Part shown: positions 52,245 through 60,869 of the stretch, in pieces
Layout of the letters: every line of letters begins with the position of its first letter
How positions within the stretch are numbered: position 1 is the first letter of the stretch
Source: Lactobacillaceae bacterium L1_55_11
Lineage (GTDB): Bacteria; Bacillota; Bacilli; Lactobacillales; Lactobacillaceae
DNA length: 64,000 nucleotides
Assembly: GCA_029433155.1 (NCBI GenBank)
Contig: JAQYTT010000001.1
Coordinates: 310,001-374,000, forward strand
Direction: 5' to 3'
Program-made: the position numbers and the translations under genes
The notes under the pieces: generated by a model
The model's database searches: none
What the model was told of the DNA's origin: nothing
Seen by the model: only the letters and a program-made list of their open reading frames with translations

Positions 52245-53119
52245 CCTGGTTAGCCCTAACTTACACCGTCCCCAGTGCCCAGGTTAACCTGGTTAACGCT
52301 GAGTTAACCGACCTGGGTTTGACCGGGGCCTGGATTCAGGATGCGGGGAACCAGCTGAGTAAAATCACCGTCTACTTGGACCGTGACGCTCAAACGAACG
52401 TGACGCCAGAACAGATTCAGGACCGCCTGGACCAGCTGCAGGCTAATGGGGTTGATTTATCACCACTGGAACTAGATGAGCAAGAGGTCGACGACAGCGC
52501 CTGGGCCGATAGCTGGAAGCCCTACTACCATGCCCAACGGATTACCCAGCAGCTGACCGTGGTGCCCCAGTGGGAAGATTATCAGCGCGAGCAAGCAGGT
52601 GAAAAGCTAATTGTCTTAGATCCCCAGCTATCCTTTGGTACTGGCACCCATGAAACTACTCGCTTGAGTATGCAGGCCTTAGAGGCCGTTGTTCGTGGCG
52701 GGGAAAGCATGATCGATGTTGGCACTGGTTCAGGGGTCTTGGCGGTTGCTGCCAAGCTCTTGGGGGTCGGCAAGGTAATTGCCACTGATTTGGATGAAGA
52801 AGCCGTGGCCGTTGCTAAGCAGAACCTGGCGTTAAACCCGGTTGCCAAGGACGTAGAAGTCCTGGTCAGCGATCGTTTAAACCAGGTTCAGACCGACCCA
52901 GTTGATTTAATCGTGGCTAATATCCTAGCTGACGTGATTGAACCTCTAGTACCACAGGCCGAGCAAAACTTAAAACCAGGTGGTTATTTCCTGGTTTCTG
53001 GAATCTACACTGACCAGGCGGCCAAAATTGAACGGGCCTTAAGGGCCCACGATTTTGACCTGGAGCAGGTCAGTCAACGGGGTCCCTGGTATGGTTACAT
53101 TGCCCGCAAGAAAGGATAG
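52241..53119 (+). CDS. prmA: Ribosomal protein L11 methyltransferase
   Basis: 292 residues. Domain 1 binds L11 (residues 1-95); catalytic part has LDPQLSFGTGTHETTRL, IDVGTGSGVLAVAAKLLG, LIVANILADVIEPL. Trimethylates L11. Coupled to the reductase before it (ATGA) and 2 bases from rsmE. Confidence 0.95.
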   Translation: MTWLALTYTVPSAQVNLVNAELTDLGLTGAWIQDAGNQLSKITVYLDRDAQTNVTPEQIQDRLDQLQANGVDLSPLELDEQEVDDSAWADSWKPYYHAQRITQQLTVVPQWEDYQREQAGEKLIVLDPQLSFGTGTHETTRLSMQALEAVVRGGESMIDVGTGSGVLAVAAKLLGVGKVIATDLDEEAVAVAKQNLALNPVAKDVEVLVSDRLNQVQTDPVDLIVANILADVIEPLVPQAEQNLKPGGYFLVSGIYTDQAAKIERALRAHDFDLEQVSQRGPWYGYIARKKG

Positions 53120-53121
53120 GG

Positions 53122-53862
53122 ATGCAACGGTACTTTTTAGATCAAATGCTTGCTGATGAGGTTTCATTGCCAGCTGACGGTGACACTTACCAGCACCTGG
53201 CCCGGGTTCTGCGGGCCAAGGTTGGCCAGCAGGTTGAGTTAGTCAGTGCCGACCAAAAGCTCTACCTTGCCCAGGTTAAGGAAGTCGATGCTAACGGTTT
53301 GACGCTATCGGTATTAGAAGAAATACCCGCCCAGGTGGAACTGCCCATTCGGGTTACCCTGGTCGTTTCCCCGGTTAAAAATGACCGCAATGACTGGCTG
53401 GTGCAAAAGGCCACTGAGATGGGGGCTGACCGGATTGTCTTTACCGACATGGCAAGGACGGTTGCAGCTTGGAAACCCAGTGTACAAGCTAAGAAATTAG
53501 CCCGAATGGGCAAGATTGCCAAGGCGGCTGCCGAGCAGTCCCATCGGCTGAAGGTACCAGCGATTGATTACCTGAAAACTGATGAAGCTATCAACCTGAA
53601 CAAGGATTTGGGCTTGGTTGCCTGGGAAGAGGTCGCCAAGGCTGGCGAAGATGGCCAATTGTACCAGCGTCTGAATCAGTGTCAGGCCGGGCAGGAGCTG
53701 GTAGCCTGGTTTGGACCAGAAGGGGGCTTAACTGAGAAGGAGATTAACGCCTTGACCGCGCATGGCTTTGCTAAGGTCGGACTGGGTCCTCGGATTTTGC
53801 GGGCGGAAACGGCGCCGCTCTACTTCTTAGCAGCTGTCAGCCTCTTGTCGGAACTTCACTAA
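53122..53862 (+). CDS. rsmE: 16S rRNA (uracil-1498-N3)-methyltransferase
   Basis: 246 residues. PUA-like N-domain (TYQHLARVLRAKVGQQVELV) and SPOUT domain with LQKATEMGADRI-type VQKATEMG, KAAAEQSHR, GPEGGLTEKEI and LGPRILRAETAPLYFLA. Methylates U1498 of 16S rRNA. In an operon with prmA. Confidence 0.96.
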   Translation: MQRYFLDQMLADEVSLPADGDTYQHLARVLRAKVGQQVELVSADQKLYLAQVKEVDANGLTLSVLEEIPAQVELPIRVTLVVSPVKNDRNDWLVQKATEMGADRIVFTDMARTVAAWKPSVQAKKLARMGKIAKAAAEQSHRLKVPAIDYLKTDEAINLNKDLGLVAWEEVAKAGEDGQLYQRLNQCQAGQELVAWFGPEGGLTEKEINALTAHGFAKVGLGPRILRAETAPLYFLAAVSLLSELH

Positions 53863-53919
53863 TTGCCTATAATATTCCTAAGGGAATGACAGAACGGATT
53901 TAAAGAAGTAGGAAACGCC

Positions 53920-54321
53920 ATGATGCAAAAGATAAAGGTTTTTTTTCAAACTTACATCGTCCAACAGGTGCTGGTGATTTTTTTGCTGGCCTATTTCCTA
54001 CCTCAGTTGGGCAGCTGGTTGGACTGGCGTGACTTGAACCTGATTATTTGGATTTACTTCCTACTTAATGGCGGTTATGCCCTCTACTTTGGTTGGCAGG
54101 TGCGCCAGCGAGGCTTGATGCCAGCTTGGCTCTTGCTACAGCCATTGGTTTTCGCTGGCCTGACCACCTTTTTGCTGGACCTGGTTTCGGTTCAGTACGG
54201 CTACTATTTCTCAGCCATGTACCTGATTTTAAGCCTCTTTACCTTTTTCAGTGACACCCGGGATGACCCGGATGAAAACATGATTCCGGTTGAGAATGGC
54301 TTTCAAGACCTTAAAGATTAA
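53920..54321 (+). CDS. Small integral membrane protein, unknown function
   Basis: 133 residues; TAGGAAACG before tandem ATGs (53920, 53923). Four hydrophobic segments (about 10-30, 38-60, 68-86, 92-112) with short loops, and an acidic cytoplasmic C-terminus (DTRDDPDENMIPVENGFQDLKD). No motif recognised. Follows rsmE by 57 bases and has its own terminator. Confidence 0.75.
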   Translation: MMQKIKVFFQTYIVQQVLVIFLLAYFLPQLGSWLDWRDLNLIIWIYFLLNGGYALYFGWQVRQRGLMPAWLLLQPLVFAGLTTFLLDLVSVQYGYYFSAMYLILSLFTFFSDTRDDPDENMIPVENGFQDLKD

Positions 54322-54328
54322 CCTGACG

Positions 54329-54354
54329 AGCGCGCGAATTTAGGCGCTTTTTTT
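54329..54354 (+). terminator. Terminator after the 133-residue membrane protein
   Basis: Short stem AGCGC/GCGCT, loop of 10, followed by T7. Confidence 0.7.
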
Positions 54355-54413
54355 GTTAGAATAAGGTTATCTGTGTAACGATTAAATCGCGTTAGGAAAG
54401 AGAGGAGCTGTCC

Positions 54414-56039
54414 TTGATTACGGTAGCTGACATGAGTTTTAGTTTTTCTGGTCCCAAGTTATACCAGGATGTAAACCTAAAGCTAACGCCCGGCAACACT
54501 TATGGCATTATTGGTGCCAACGGTGCCGGGAAATCAACTTTTTTGAAATTATTACAGGGCCAATTAGAGCCCACCGAGGGGCATATTACCATCGGGGAAG
54601 GGGAGCGGATGTCTTCCCTCCAACAGGACCACTTTGCCTTTGATGACTACACGGTCCTTGATACGGTTTTGCAGGGGCACGAGCGCCTACACCAGGTTAA
54701 AAGTGAGATGGACGCCATTTATGCTAAGCCAGACTTTAATGATGAGGACGGCGTGAAGGCTGCCGAGCTCAGTGCGGAGTTCGAGGAACTGGATGGCTGG
54801 AATGCGGAAGCCGAAGCGGCTCAAATGTTGACCAAGCTGGGCATTGATGAAAACCAGCAGGGTCAGCTCATGTCGGAGTTGACCGAAAACGATAAGGTTA
54901 AGGTGCTCTTGGCCCAGGCATTGTTTGGTAACCCCGACATCTTGATCTTAGATGAGCCCACCAACGGTCTAGATGTAAAGACGATTAACTGGTTGGAAGA
55001 CTTCTTGGCCGACTTTCCTAATCTGGTCATCGTAGTTTCTCACGACCGGCACTTCCTCAATGCGGTTTCAACCAACATCCTGGACGTGGACTTTGGTAAA
55101 ATCACTTCCTTCGTTGGTAACTATGATTTCTGGCGGGAATCTTCTGAACTGGCGCAGCGACTGGCTTCCCAGCAAAATGCTAAGAAGGAAGAGCAAATTA
55201 AGCAGCTCCAGGAATTCGTGGCCCGTTTCTCAGCCAACGCCTCCAAGTCTAAGCAGGCCACGGCCCGCAAGAAGCAGTTGGACAAGATTACCCTGGATGA
55301 CATTAAGCCTTCATCTCGGAAATATCCTTACATCAGTTTCCCCATGAACCGGGAGCTCGGTAACGATTTAATTCGGGTGGAGGGAATTTCTAAAACCATT
55401 GATGGCGAGAAAATCCTAGACAACATTTCCTTTATTGGCCGGCCTGGTGATAAGATTGCCATCCTGTCCCAGTCAGACCTGGCTGCCACGACCTTGATGA
55501 AAATCATTGCCGGCCAGATGGAACCAGATAGTGGTTCGATTACCTGGGGAGTAACCACTTCTCGGTCTTATATTGCAAAGGACTTGAACGATAACTTTGA
55601 TAACCAGGATGAGACTGTCTTGGACTGGTTACGGGACTTTGCCGAAGAGGACCAGAAGGATAACACCAGCCTGCGTGGCATGCTCGGCCAGATGCTCTTT
55701 AAGGGTGATGACGCCCTCAAGCAGATTAAGGTTCTATCTGGTGGTGAAAAGGTCCGGATTGTTTTGGCCAAGATGATGTTGCTCAAGGCCAACGTTTTGA
55801 TTATGGATGACCCCACTAACCACTTGGACTTGGAGTCCATTCAATCCCTAAACGATGCCGTGGAGAGTTTCAAAGGATCAGTCATCATGACTTCCCACGA
55901 CCACGAGTTCTTGGAAACTACAGCTAACCATATTGTGGAGGTTTCTGCTAAGGGCTGTGTCGACCGGGTTGATACAACCTACGATGAATTTATTAACAGT
56001 CCAGCCATTCAAGAAAAGGTGCAGGCACTGTACGCATAA
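54414..56039 (+). CDS. ABC-F ATPase, YbiT-like, with degenerate second site
   Basis: 541 residues, TTG start after GAGGAG. Soluble twin-ATPase ABC-F protein. First cassette: GANGAGKST, LTENDKVKVLLAQALF (YbiT-type signature), ILILDEPTNGLD, VSHDRHFL. Linker rich in Lys/Gln (residues ~240-300, RFSANASKSKQATARKKQLDKI). Second cassette: Walker A is ILSQSDLAATTL, with Ala358 in the lysine position and no glycines; signature VLSGGEKVRIVLAK is intact; Walker B LIMDDPTNHLD has Asp466 instead of Glu. Acts presumably on ribosomes (translation factor or antibiotic protection). Second site is predicted unable to hydrolyse ATP. Confidence 0.9.
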   Translation: MITVADMSFSFSGPKLYQDVNLKLTPGNTYGIIGANGAGKSTFLKLLQGQLEPTEGHITIGEGERMSSLQQDHFAFDDYTVLDTVLQGHERLHQVKSEMDAIYAKPDFNDEDGVKAAELSAEFEELDGWNAEAEAAQMLTKLGIDENQQGQLMSELTENDKVKVLLAQALFGNPDILILDEPTNGLDVKTINWLEDFLADFPNLVIVVSHDRHFLNAVSTNILDVDFGKITSFVGNYDFWRESSELAQRLASQQNAKKEEQIKQLQEFVARFSANASKSKQATARKKQLDKITLDDIKPSSRKYPYISFPMNRELGNDLIRVEGISKTIDGEKILDNISFIGRPGDKIAILSQSDLAATTLMKIIAGQMEPDSGSITWGVTTSRSYIAKDLNDNFDNQDETVLDWLRDFAEEDQKDNTSLRGMLGQMLFKGDDALKQIKVLSGGEKVRIVLAKMMLLKANVLIMDDPTNHLDLESIQSLNDAVESFKGSVIMTSHDHEFLETTANHIVEVSAKGCVDRVDTTYDEFINSPAIQEKVQALYA

Positions 56040-56051
56040 AAAGGAGGCCCA

Positions 56052-57236
56052 GTGACGGTGGCAGTTGGTATTGATAAGATTGGTTTTGATACGCCGGGTT
56101 TGGTCCTAGACCTAGTTTCTCTGGCCAAACAGCGCGGTGATGAACCGGACAAGTACACGATTGGGATTGGTCAAGACCAACAGGCGGTTGTCCCCAACTA
56201 CGAAGACGTGGTCACGATGGGGGTTAACGCCGCCCAGTCCATCCTGACCGACGCTGACCGGCAGGACCTAGACATGCTAATTTTTGCGACCGAGTCTGGC
56301 GTGGATAATTCGAAGTCGGCGGCCGTCTTTGCCCAGCAACTACTCGACCTACCGGTTAATATTCGGACAATTGAACTCAAGCAGGCCTGCTACGCTGGTA
56401 CCTATGGCTTGATGCAGGCCCGTGATTACGTTACCCTGCATCCTGACCGCAAGGTCCTGGTGATTGCGGCTGACATTGCCCGTTATGGCCTGGCAACGCC
56501 AGGAGAGGTAACACAGGGTGCTGGCGCGGTAGCAATGCTGGTTGCCGCTAATCCTCGCTTAGCGGTGATTCACGATGATTCGGTCTTCATGTCCCAGGAC
56601 ACACCTGATTTTTGGCGGCCAATCGATCGTAGCCAGGCCCTGGTAGACGGCCACTTGTCTACAGATGTTTATAAGGCCATGTTTGCCAAACTTTGGCAGC
56701 GTTACCAGGATCAGACTGGCTTAGACCTTAACCAAATCGATGGTTGGGCCTTCCACCTCCCTTATACCAAGATGGCTAAGAAGGCCTTAGACCAGGTGAT
56801 TGACCAGGCTGATGACCGTCATCAGGACCTCTTAAAGCAGCGTTTAGCGGCCAGTCAGGCTTATAGTCGGCGGGTAGGGAATACCTACACAGCCTCAGTT
56901 TACATGAGTCTGCTATCCTTGCTAGCTAACGATGATAGCTTGCAGGCTGGCGACCGGCTGGGTATTTTCAGTTATGGTTCGGGGGCTGAGGCGGAACTCT
57001 TTAGCCTGAGCCTGGTACCAGGTTTTGAGGACCAGGGACCTAAGACTGCAGTTAATCGGATCTTAGACCGGCGCCAGTTGGTTTCTGTCCCAGAGTACGA
57101 ACGCATTTTTAGTAGCCAGCTACTAGATTCAACCGTTAACAGTCGTTCGGCAGCAAGTCCACGGTCGCTACGGGCCCAGTTTTGGGGTTGGCAGGATGGC
57201 CAGCGCCTTTACCAGGTGCCTAAAGACGAACTATAA
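56052..57236 (+). CDS. mvaS: Hydroxymethylglutaryl-CoA synthase
   Basis: 394 residues, GTG start after AAGGAGG. VAVGIDKIGFDTPG, FATESGVDNSKSAAV, catalytic Cys in ELKQACYAGTYGLMQA, DIARYGLATPGEVTQGAGAVAML, WAFHLPYTKMAKKAL and SYGSGAEAELFSL. Condenses acetyl-CoA with acetoacetyl-CoA in the mevalonate pathway to isoprenoids. Immediately follows the ABC-F gene. Confidence 0.96.
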   Translation: MTVAVGIDKIGFDTPGLVLDLVSLAKQRGDEPDKYTIGIGQDQQAVVPNYEDVVTMGVNAAQSILTDADRQDLDMLIFATESGVDNSKSAAVFAQQLLDLPVNIRTIELKQACYAGTYGLMQARDYVTLHPDRKVLVIAADIARYGLATPGEVTQGAGAVAMLVAANPRLAVIHDDSVFMSQDTPDFWRPIDRSQALVDGHLSTDVYKAMFAKLWQRYQDQTGLDLNQIDGWAFHLPYTKMAKKALDQVIDQADDRHQDLLKQRLAASQAYSRRVGNTYTASVYMSLLSLLANDDSLQAGDRLGIFSYGSGAEAELFSLSLVPGFEDQGPKTAVNRILDRRQLVSVPEYERIFSSQLLDSTVNSRSAASPRSLRAQFWGWQDGQRLYQVPKDEL

Positions 57237-57258
57237 AAGCCCATTTACGGGCTTTTTT
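57235..57258 (+). terminator. Terminator after mvaS
   Basis: Stem AAAAGCCC/GGGCTTTT, loop ATTTAC, T7. Confidence 0.88.
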
Positions 57259-57337
57259 TGATAATTTATGAATGTTAACCGGGCCAATCTGTTAGAATAA
57301 GAGTCAAAATAGGATAAAGGACGAAGGAGTTTTTGGC

Positions 57338-57781
57338 ATGGCTAAAAAAGTTTACTTGGCAGGTCCCTTTTTTAACGAAGATCAGATTGACCGGGTCAGC
57401 CGGGTCGAACAGGCCCTTGGGAAAAACGACACGGTGGCGGCTGTATTTTCACCACGGCAGCACAACCGTGACGAATTTGAAATGTACAGCGATGAATGGC
57501 GGGTAGCCACTTTTAATGATGACGTGGATGCCCTGAATGATGCCGAGGTCGTTGTGGCCATCGTTGATTATGTCGGCGAAGAGGTTGATCCAGGAACGGC
57601 CTGGGAGTTTGGTTATGCCATTGCTAAGCGTAAGCCGGTTGTTGTGCTAAAGGAGACGCCTGGTCCCTTGAATTTGATGTTAGCCATGCCGCTAACGGCC
57701 TGCTTAGCTAGCAGCCAAGATTTGGTTGACTATGACTTTGACCTGTTGCCGGTCCAAGCCTACGTTGGTGATACTTTTTAA
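57338..57781 (+). CDS. ndt: Nucleoside 2-deoxyribosyltransferase
   Basis: 147 residues. KKVYLAGPFFNEDQIDRVSRVE, SPRQHNRDEFEMYSDEWR, VVAIVDYVGEEVDPGTAWEFGYA (catalytic Glu in DPGTAWEFG). Transfers deoxyribose between bases, a salvage activity common in lactobacilli. GAAGGAG before ATG; TAGAAT -10 at about 57293. Confidence 0.93.
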   Translation: MAKKVYLAGPFFNEDQIDRVSRVEQALGKNDTVAAVFSPRQHNRDEFEMYSDEWRVATFNDDVDALNDAEVVVAIVDYVGEEVDPGTAWEFGYAIAKRKPVVVLKETPGPLNLMLAMPLTACLASSQDLVDYDFDLLPVQAYVGDTF

Positions 57782-57796
57782 TATTAGGAGATAAAG

Positions 57797-58066
57797 ATGA
57801 TTCAAGCAGTTGTAACCGTTGTTGGGCGAGATAAGAATGGCATCGTGGCTGCGGTAGCCAAGACACTTTCAGCCCATAACGTTAACATTATCGACATGTC
57901 CCAAACTATTATGACCGACCTGTTTACCATGAACATGTTGGTTGAGTGGGAAGATCCTGAGCGCTTCAACCAAATTCAGGCTGATTTGACTAAGACCGGT
58001 GAGCAGCTGGGTGTGACTATTCATATTCAGCGTGAAGAGATTTTTGATGCCATGTCACGGGTCTAA
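57797..58066 (+). CDS. ACT domain protein (UPF0237)
   Basis: 89 residues. A single ACT domain: QAVVTVVGRDKNGIVAAVAKTLSAHNVNIIDMSQTIM...FTMNMLVEW. Matches UPF0237 (GcvR-like small ACT). Always paired with a DUF711 gene in Bacillota, as here (22 bases apart). An amino-acid sensing role is inferred. Confidence 0.93.
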   Translation: MIQAVVTVVGRDKNGIVAAVAKTLSAHNVNIIDMSQTIMTDLFTMNMLVEWEDPERFNQIQADLTKTGEQLGVTIHIQREEIFDAMSRV

Positions 58067-58088
58067 CCAGGAAGTGGGCCAAAGATAA

Positions 58089-59432
58089 ATGGAAACAAAG
58101 CAAATATTAGAAACCATCCAGATGGTATCTGAAGATCACTTGGATATCCGGACGGTGACCATGGGAATTTCCCTCCTGGATACGGTTGGTGATACCCCGG
58201 CGCAGACTGCTAAAAATGTCTACCAGAAGGTGGTTAGCTATGCCAAGAACCTGGTGCCCGTTGCCGAGCAAATTGAGCGCGAATACGGGATTCCAATCAC
58301 GAACAAGCGGATTAGTGTCACGCCGGTTGCCCTGATTGCCGGGCACAGTGATGAGGAAGGGCTCCTGCAAATTGCCCACGCCTTGGATGATGCTGCCAAA
58401 GAGGTTGGTGTTGACTTTATTGGTGGTTATTCAGCCCTGGTCCAAAAAGGGTTTAGCCATGGCGATCTGGCCCTGATTAAGTCACTGCCCCGGGTTTTGA
58501 CTGAGACTGACCTGGTCATGTCCAGTGTTAACATTGGTTCTTCTAAGGCCGGAATTAACTTAGATGCTGTTAAATTGATGGGCGAGACAATTAAGGCCAT
58601 TACTGATAAGTCTGACACTGCTAATTCTAAGATGGTCGTCTTTGCTAACGCTGTTGAGGATAACCCCTTTATGGCGGGGGCCTTCCACGGGGTTAGTGAG
58701 CCCGACGTGGTCATTAACGTCGGTGTTTCTGGACCAGGTGTGGTTAAGCGGGCGATTGAGAAAGTTTCGGGCAAGTCGATTAACGACGTTTCGGAAACGA
58801 TTAAGAAAACCGCCTTTAAGATTACCCGGGTTGGTCAGTTCATTGGGGACTTGGCCGCTAAACGGCTGGACGTACCCTTTGGCATCGTTGATTTGAGTTT
58901 GGCACCTACGCCAGCCCGCGGCGACTCAGTGGCTGAAGTCTTAGAAGAAATCGGCCTGGAACAGGTTGGAACCCATGGCACCACAGCAGCTTTGATGCTC
59001 TTAAACGATGCTGTTAAAAAGGGTGGCGTGATGGCGGCCCAGCAGGTTGGTGGCCTCTCTGGTGCCTTTATCCCGGTTTCAGAGGATGCCGGGATGATTG
59101 ATGCGGCTAAGGATGGTACTTTGACCCTGTCCAAGCTAGAGGCGATGACCTCAGTTTGCTCGGTCGGGCTTGACATGATTGCCATTCCTGGCGATACACC
59201 CGCAACGACCATTAGTGGCATGATTGCTGATGAAGCGGCCATTGGGGTCCAAAACAATAAGACCACTGCCGTCCGCATCCTGCCAACCAATGGCACTAAG
59301 GTAGGGGACATGGTTGACTATGGTGGCCTGCTGGGAACGGCGCCGGTCATGCCGGTTAACAGTAAGTCCAGTGCGGCCTTCATTGACCGTGGTGGTCATA
59401 TTCCAGCCCCAATTCATTCCTTTAAAAATTAG
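58089..59432 (+). CDS. UPF0210/DUF711 family protein
   Basis: 447 residues. [130 protein letters not shown] pyruvate-formate-lyase-like barrel without a known reaction. Forms an operon with the ACT protein. Confidence 0.93.
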   Translation: METKQILETIQMVSEDHLDIRTVTMGISLLDTVGDTPAQTAKNVYQKVVSYAKNLVPVAEQIEREYGIPITNKRISVTPVALIAGHSDEEGLLQIAHALDDAAKEVGVDFIGGYSALVQKGFSHGDLALIKSLPRVLTETDLVMSSVNIGSSKAGINLDAVKLMGETIKAITDKSDTANSKMVVFANAVEDNPFMAGAFHGVSEPDVVINVGVSGPGVVKRAIEKVSGKSINDVSETIKKTAFKITRVGQFIGDLAAKRLDVPFGIVDLSLAPTPARGDSVAEVLEEIGLEQVGTHGTTAALMLLNDAVKKGGVMAAQQVGGLSGAFIPVSEDAGMIDAAKDGTLTLSKLEAMTSVCSVGLDMIAIPGDTPATTISGMIADEAAIGVQNNKTTAVRILPTNGTKVGDMVDYGGLLGTAPVMPVNSKSSAAFIDRGGHIPAPIHSFKN

Positions 59433-59440
59433 TACAAGAA

Positions 59441-59470
59441 AAAGCGTTAACCAATCGGTTAACGCTTTTA
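59441..59470. terminator. Bidirectional terminator
   Basis: Perfect 12-bp stem AAAGCGTTAACC/GGTTAACGCTTT, loop AATC, flanked by A and T tracts. Confidence 0.93.
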
Positions 59471-59483
59471 GTTTTAAAATAAA

Positions 59484-59753
59484 TTATTCGGCGTGACTTT
59501 CAGTCATGGCAGCCGCGAGGGCGTAAGCGTAACGGTCGTTACGTGCATGTGCCTGCTTAACGGCCCGGCGCTTAGCGACCCGGCTATAACGGGGACGGGC
59601 AGGACGGCCTTCAGTAGCTGCAACTCGCTGATCACGGTTGTTTAGAATATTTTCTCGGTACTGCACCAAGAACTGGTTGAACTTGTTACGGGCTTCAGCC
59701 GCATAGTTTTGGAAGTAGGCTGAAGTTGGGGTAGGGTTAACTGGTACGTTCAT
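59484..59753 (-). CDS. Small basic hypothetical protein
   Basis: 89 residues. A perfect AAGGAGG lies 10 bases before ATG, suggesting high expression. N-terminal half is polar and probably helical (YFQNYAAEARNKFNQFLVQYREN); the middle is strongly basic (RPARPRYSRVAKRRAVKQAHARN), the end has an Ala-rich helix. Possibly nucleic-acid or ribosome associated. Single gene with own terminator. Family not recognised. Confidence 0.7.
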   Translation of the reverse strand: MNVPVNPTPTSAYFQNYAAEARNKFNQFLVQYRENILNNRDQRVAATEGRPARPRYSRVAKRRAVKQAHARNDRYAYALAAAMTESHAE

Positions 59754-59896
59754 AATCTAGGTACCTCCTTTTTTGTTTACAACCCTAACTATAGGGCAAA
59801 AGGACGGCTACTGGTCGCCCTTTGGATAAATTGTAAGTAAATTTAGAAGTTCTTAACCTTTGCTTAGCAAAGCCTGCTTTGGACCGGCGAAGCGGC

Positions 59897-59909
59897 TATA
59901 ATGGACCTA
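59897..59909 (+). promoter_or_regulatory. xer promoter, predicted leaderless start
   Basis: TATAAT at 59897-59902; +1 expected at 59909, the A of ATG. No ribosome site in front. Confidence 0.55.
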
Positions 59910-60817
59910 TGTTAAATGCCCAGGAACAATTATACCGGGACTATCTCCAGTCCCAGCGGCAGTACTCGCCCCAGACGACTAAGGCCTACCTAACTGATAT
60001 CACGGCCTTTCGGACTTATTTGGCCGGTAATGGCGGTTTTGAGCGCTATGACAAGGTTGAAAACCTGGATGTTCGAGTCTATTTAGGGCAACTTTATGAA
60101 CGCCAGTTGTCCCGGACGACGATTGCCCGTAAGGTCAGCAGCTTGCGCATGTTTTACCAGTTCCTGATTAATCAGGGGCTGGCCCAGGATAATCCTTTCG
60201 ATGGGGTCGCCCTGCGTAAGCACCAGGAGCACCTGCCTGAATTTTTCTACGAGAACGAGCTGGACCAGCTCTTTGAAGTTGCCTACCAAAAAGAAGACCA
60301 CCCCAACTGGCAGCGAGATGCCGCCTTGCTGGAATTTCTCTACGCAACCGGGGCCCGGGTGACCGAGGTGACCCAGCTCCACCTGGACCAACTAGACTTC
60401 CAGCAACGGCTGGTCCTGATTCATGGTAAGGGGAATAAGGACCGTTATGTGCCCTTTGGTCACTTTGCCCAGGAAAGCTTGCAGACTTACATTGCCGACC
60501 GTCGGCCCCAGCTCCTGGCTGGTAAACCGGACCCTCAAATTGTCTTTTTAAATCAGCGGGGCGAAGGTCTTACTTCAGCCGGAATCCGTTATATCTTAGA
60601 CCAGTTGATGGCTAAGACTGCCTTAACCGGGAAAATTCACCCCCACATGCTCCGTCACAGTTTCGCCACCCAGCTCCTAGATCGTGGGGCAGACCTGCGA
60701 ACCGTTCAGGAGTTGCTGGGCCATGTGAACCTGTCTACAACCCAGATTTATACCCACGTTTCCAAGGAAGCCTTACAGAAAAATTATCAGAATTTTTTCC
60801 CGCGGGCGAAACGCTAA
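59909..60817 (+). CDS. Tyrosine recombinase XerC/XerD type
   Basis: 302 residues from ATG 59909; an upstream TTG at 59879 precedes the -10 and is rejected. SAM-like N-domain (YSPQTTKAYLTDITAFRTYL), catalytic domain with Arg in ATGARVTEV, Lys in HGKGNKDRYVPF, HMLRHSFATQLL (H-x-x-R), LGHVNLSTTQIYTHV (His and Tyr nucleophile). Length and motifs are those of chromosome dimer resolvases; whether XerC or XerD is not decided. Not next to an integrated element. Confidence 0.9.
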   Translation: MLNAQEQLYRDYLQSQRQYSPQTTKAYLTDITAFRTYLAGNGGFERYDKVENLDVRVYLGQLYERQLSRTTIARKVSSLRMFYQFLINQGLAQDNPFDGVALRKHQEHLPEFFYENELDQLFEVAYQKEDHPNWQRDAALLEFLYATGARVTEVTQLHLDQLDFQQRLVLIHGKGNKDRYVPFGHFAQESLQTYIADRRPQLLAGKPDPQIVFLNQRGEGLTSAGIRYILDQLMAKTALTGKIHPHMLRHSFATQLLDRGADLRTVQELLGHVNLSTTQIYTHVSKEALQKNYQNFFPRAKR

Positions 60818-60833
60818 AAAGGGCACTGGGCAA

Positions 60834-60869
60834 TTGTTTTAGCCCCTAAAAGATAGTAAACTAAAATTA
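60834..60869 (+). promoter_or_regulatory. lacX promoter, predicted leaderless start
   Basis: TTGTTT (60834-60839), 17-base spacer, TAAACT (60857-60862); +1 falls on the A of ATG 60869. No ribosome site. Confidence 0.6.

Noticed and set aside
59909-60817. Tyrosine recombinase as evidence of an integrated element
   Set aside because: Length and motifs are those of housekeeping Xer proteins, neighbours are core genes and there is no att-like repeat or foreign composition.
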